From assembly GCA_937138955.1 (NCBI GenBank), contig CAKZPJ010000072.1, positions 1 to 9,203 on the forward strand: a stretch of DNA of 9,203 nt. The letters are read 5' to 3'. Positions 7,044 to 9,203 of this stretch are shown here, piece after piece. The position numbers were made by a program, and so were the translations under genes. Position 1 is the stretch's first letter; every line of letters starts with the position of its first letter. This stretch comes from an uncultured Flammeovirgaceae bacterium (GTDB lineage Bacteria > Bacteroidota > Bacteroidia > Cytophagales > Cyclobacteriaceae). Below the pieces are notes generated by a model. The model was not told the DNA's origin and did not search any database. It worked only from the letters and a program-made list of their open reading frames with translations.

Positions 7044-7247
7044 ATCTTTTTTTAGGTAAGATACATATCCTTCGCGAAAAGGTAAAACGATTGATATACG
7101 TTCATTCACTGCACCCAAGTGGTTATTGACTGCAAAAACTGGCGACTGTATCGCGTAAAGTAGATATTGATAATAATACGTTTTATTAACTCAGGCAATT
7201 TCTAACTCCACCGTCAAGGAGACATTGTACACGTTAATTAAATTCCT

Positions 7248-9203
7248 ATGCTACGTAACTACCTTAAAATCACGTTTCGCAACTTCCGGCGTCAGCCGTT
7301 TATTTCGTTTATTAACGTCATTGGTCTATCCCTCGGAATTACTACTGCTATTCTGGCCTACCTGTTTGTTCAGGATGAATTTCGCACCAACCGCTTTCAC
7401 CGCAATGCCGACCGTATCTACCAGGTGGTGGTAGAGGAGAAAAACTTAACCAATGGTGAAATTGAAGTTACTGAGCCTCAACCCTACCCGCTGGCTCCCG
7501 CTCTGCACGAAGACCTACCCGAAGTAAGCAGCTTCGTTCGTTTTTGGAGAAGCGAGTACTACATTAGAACGACCGGGCAGGCGGTAAAGCAACCCATCGT
7601 ATTTGCTGATTCAGCCATTTTTCAGGTATTTGACTTTCCGCTGATAACCGGAAATCCCGAACTAGCCTTGTCCGGTGCTTCATCAGTAGCCATTAGCCAA
7701 ACTAAAGCTAAGCAGCTCTTCGGAGACGAGAATCCAATGGGGCGGCGAATTGAGGTACGGTTGGACGATACCTACGCAAATTTTCAGGTAACGGCAGTAT
7801 TTGAAGATATTCCTGCTTACTCAACGATTCAGGCCGAGATCATTCTACCGATGCACTTATCTATTGCCGAGACTATAGCTCCCTACCTAAAAAGCGAAAA
7901 GTACAGTCCCTGGCACGTAAGCTCCTTCAAAACCTTTGTTCTGCTTCACCCTTCTTCCAATCCCTCAGCTTTGACTGATAAACTGGCAGCTTTACGAAAT
8001 ACCCACCACCCTACTGAGGCGGACTATTTTGTAGAGGAGAAAAAACAATCGGGTAATGACTTACGGCGAGCCTACCGTTTACGACCGTTGCCAGATGTCT
8101 ATTTTGCATCTGACTATTTTATTAGCGATAAACCGATTAGCGATCCGATCTACTCCTACATTTTAGGTTCTATTGCTGGGGGCATTTTACTCATGGCTTG
8201 CTTCAACTATTTGACCCTGAGTATTGGCCGGGCTAGTCGTCGCACCCGGGAAATCGGTATCCGCAAGGTAGTAGGAGCCCCTCGCCGACAGTTAGCGTAT
8301 CAGTTCACTAGCGAAGCCGTAATTATCAGTATTTTATCCCTGGGTTTGGCATTAGTGCTCGTCGTTTTGGTGCTGCCCCTGTTCAATCGTTTGGCCGATA
8401 AATCATTAACCTTCGTAACGCTCACCCAACCAATTACCGGTGTAGCAATAGTTGGCATTACCGTTATTACGGGCTTATTATCCGGCATCTATCCCGCCCT
8501 ATATCTTTCCTCCATTCCTACCCTCGATGCCTTCATGAAGAAGTTTACGCTGGGTAAAGTAAATTTATTCACCCAAGCCTTAGTCACTTTTCAGTTCTGC
8601 TTACCGGTAATTTTTCTGGTGGGTACTTTAGTCATGATTCACCAGCTACAGTTTATGCGCTCCCAGGATTTAGGTTTCGACGAAGAACACCTACTAGTCA
8701 TTGAGAACAATGCTGCCAACACCCAACAAGCTTGGGAACAGTTTAAAAATCAGATTGAGACACATAGTAATATACTTTCTGTCGCAACCGCCAATAGTGT
8801 ATTTTCAAAGGGAAGCGGGAGATATTTCTTTCGTGATGAACAGGAGCAGATTCAGCCGGTTCATGTGTACTCAGTATCCAACTCGTTTCTGGAAACTCAG
8901 GGCTTGACATTACAGCAAGGCCGTTGGTTCAACCCCGAATTGGCTTCGGATTCTACCAAGACGATTGTAGTGAACGAAGAGTTCGTACGCACCTTTGGAT
9001 TGAGTGACCCGGTGGGAGAAAAAGTTGATGGAAGTTATATCATTGGGGTAGTGAAAGATTTTCACATTGGATCTCTAGCCACTGCCATTCCTCCTATTGC
9101 ATTTTACCTTATTAGAAACCGGACAGATAGATCGTTCATACTACTGAAACTCGCTTCCAATAATCTACCCAAAACCATAGCTGAGGTCGGTAGCATCTGG
9201 CAA
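7248..9203 (+). CDS. MacB/FtsX-type ABC transporter permease, 3' end outside window
   Basis: The frame is open from ATG 7248 to the edge: 652 codons with no stop. Full-length relatives have roughly 780-800 residues, so the last fifth is missing. The start MLRNYLKITFRNFRRQ leads into membrane helix 1 (about 19-41), as in the family. A periplasmic MacB_PCD-like domain covers about 45-295. The first FtsX block follows, with helices near 303-325, 356-379 and 395-420, the signature REIGIRKVVGA at 334-344 and GIYPALYLSS at 413-422. A fifth helix near 442-464 opens the second periplasmic domain (VVNEEFVRTFGL, VGEKVDG, GVVKDFH). An in-frame TAA at 7239-7241 fixes the start. Such permeases pair with a separate LolD/MacB-type ATPase for export or envelope work by mechanotransmission, but no ATPase gene is in view. 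An AAGGAG at 7216-7221 lies too far upstream to serve this start. Confidence 0.93.
   Translation, partial: MLRNYLKITFRNFRRQPFISFINVIGLSLGITTAILAYLFVQDEFRTNRFHRNADRIYQVVVEEKNLTNGEIEVTEPQPYPLAPALHEDLPEVSSFVRFWRSEYYIRTTGQAVKQPIVFADSAIFQVFDFPLITGNPELALSGASSVAISQTKAKQLFGDENPMGRRIEVRLDDTYANFQVTAVFEDIPAYSTIQAEIILPMHLSIAETIAPYLKSEKYSPWHVSSFKTFVLLHPSSNPSALTDKLAALRNTHHPTEADYFVEEKKQSGNDLRRAYRLRPLPDVYFASDYFISDKPISDPIYSYILGSIAGGILLMACFNYLTLSIGRASRRTREIGIRKVVGAPRRQLAYQFTSEAVIISILSLGLALVLVVLVLPLFNRLADKSLTFVTLTQPITGVAIVGITVITGLLSGIYPALYLSSIPTLDAFMKKFTLGKVNLFTQALVTFQFCLPVIFLVGTLVMIHQLQFMRSQDLGFDEEHLLVIENNAANTQQAWEQFKNQIETHSNILSVATANSVFSKGSGRYFFRDEQEQIQPVHVYSVSNSFLETQGLTLQQGRWFNPELASDSTKTIVVNEEFVRTFGLSDPVGEKVDGSYIIGVVKDFHIGSLATAIPPIAFYLIRNRTDRSFILLKLASNNLPKTIAEVGSIWQ

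Noticed and set aside
7044..7118. Upstream extension of the Uma2 gene to ATG 7118.
   Set aside because: The extra 25 residues are not typical of the family, and the ATG at 7043 precedes the domain at the usual distance, so the shorter form is preferred, though not proven.
7225..7434. Frame opening with TTG 7225 just behind an AAGGAG motif.
   Set aside because: It is out of frame with the permease, whose conserved start at 7248 is clear, and its translation has no family resemblance.

Overview
The window looks like chromosomal DNA from a member of the Bacteroidota, most likely a Cytophagia-type bacterium; genus cannot be read from it. The support is protein family content: an OmpH/Skp-like protein with an uncleaved-looking N-terminal anchor, a LytS/LytTR two-component pair, a FtsX/MacB-type permease with the Bacteroidota-style N-terminus, a remnant of a GIN-domain (DUF2807) protein and an Uma2-type nuclease. 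Moderate GC, long AT-rich spacers and few clear Shine-Dalgarno sites agree with this.

Layout. Bases 28-1395 encode an HlyD/RND-type periplasmic adaptor. A spacer with two mutually exclusive hairpins (1466-1520) leads to an MFS transporter of the NupG nucleoside:H+ symporter family (1562-2812), then an OmpH/Skp-like coiled-coil protein (3006-3626, GTG start). Bases 3627-4508 hold no intact gene: a hairpin after ompH, a nested palindromic repeat, the broken 5' part of a GIN-domain protein, an orphan terminator-like hairpin and a short 21-bp tandem repeat. Next come a LytS/YehU-type sensor histidine kinase (4509-5606) and its LytTR response regulator (5648-6439). An Uma2-family gene (6453-7043, minus strand) converges on the regulator. 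Divergent from it, an ABC-transporter permease of the MacB/FtsX type starts at 7248 and runs off the right edge (652 codons present, no stop).

How the genes work together. The kinase and regulator form an evident signalling pair. The adaptor at the left edge and the permease at the right edge both belong to envelope export systems, but each lacks its partners here (outer-membrane channel, inner-membrane pump, ABC ATPase). The nucleoside transporter, OmpH-like chaperone and Uma2 gene look like independent units. I see no convincing new multi-gene system. The most unusual parts are the decayed locus at 3627-4508 and the switch-like hairpin pair at 1466-1520.
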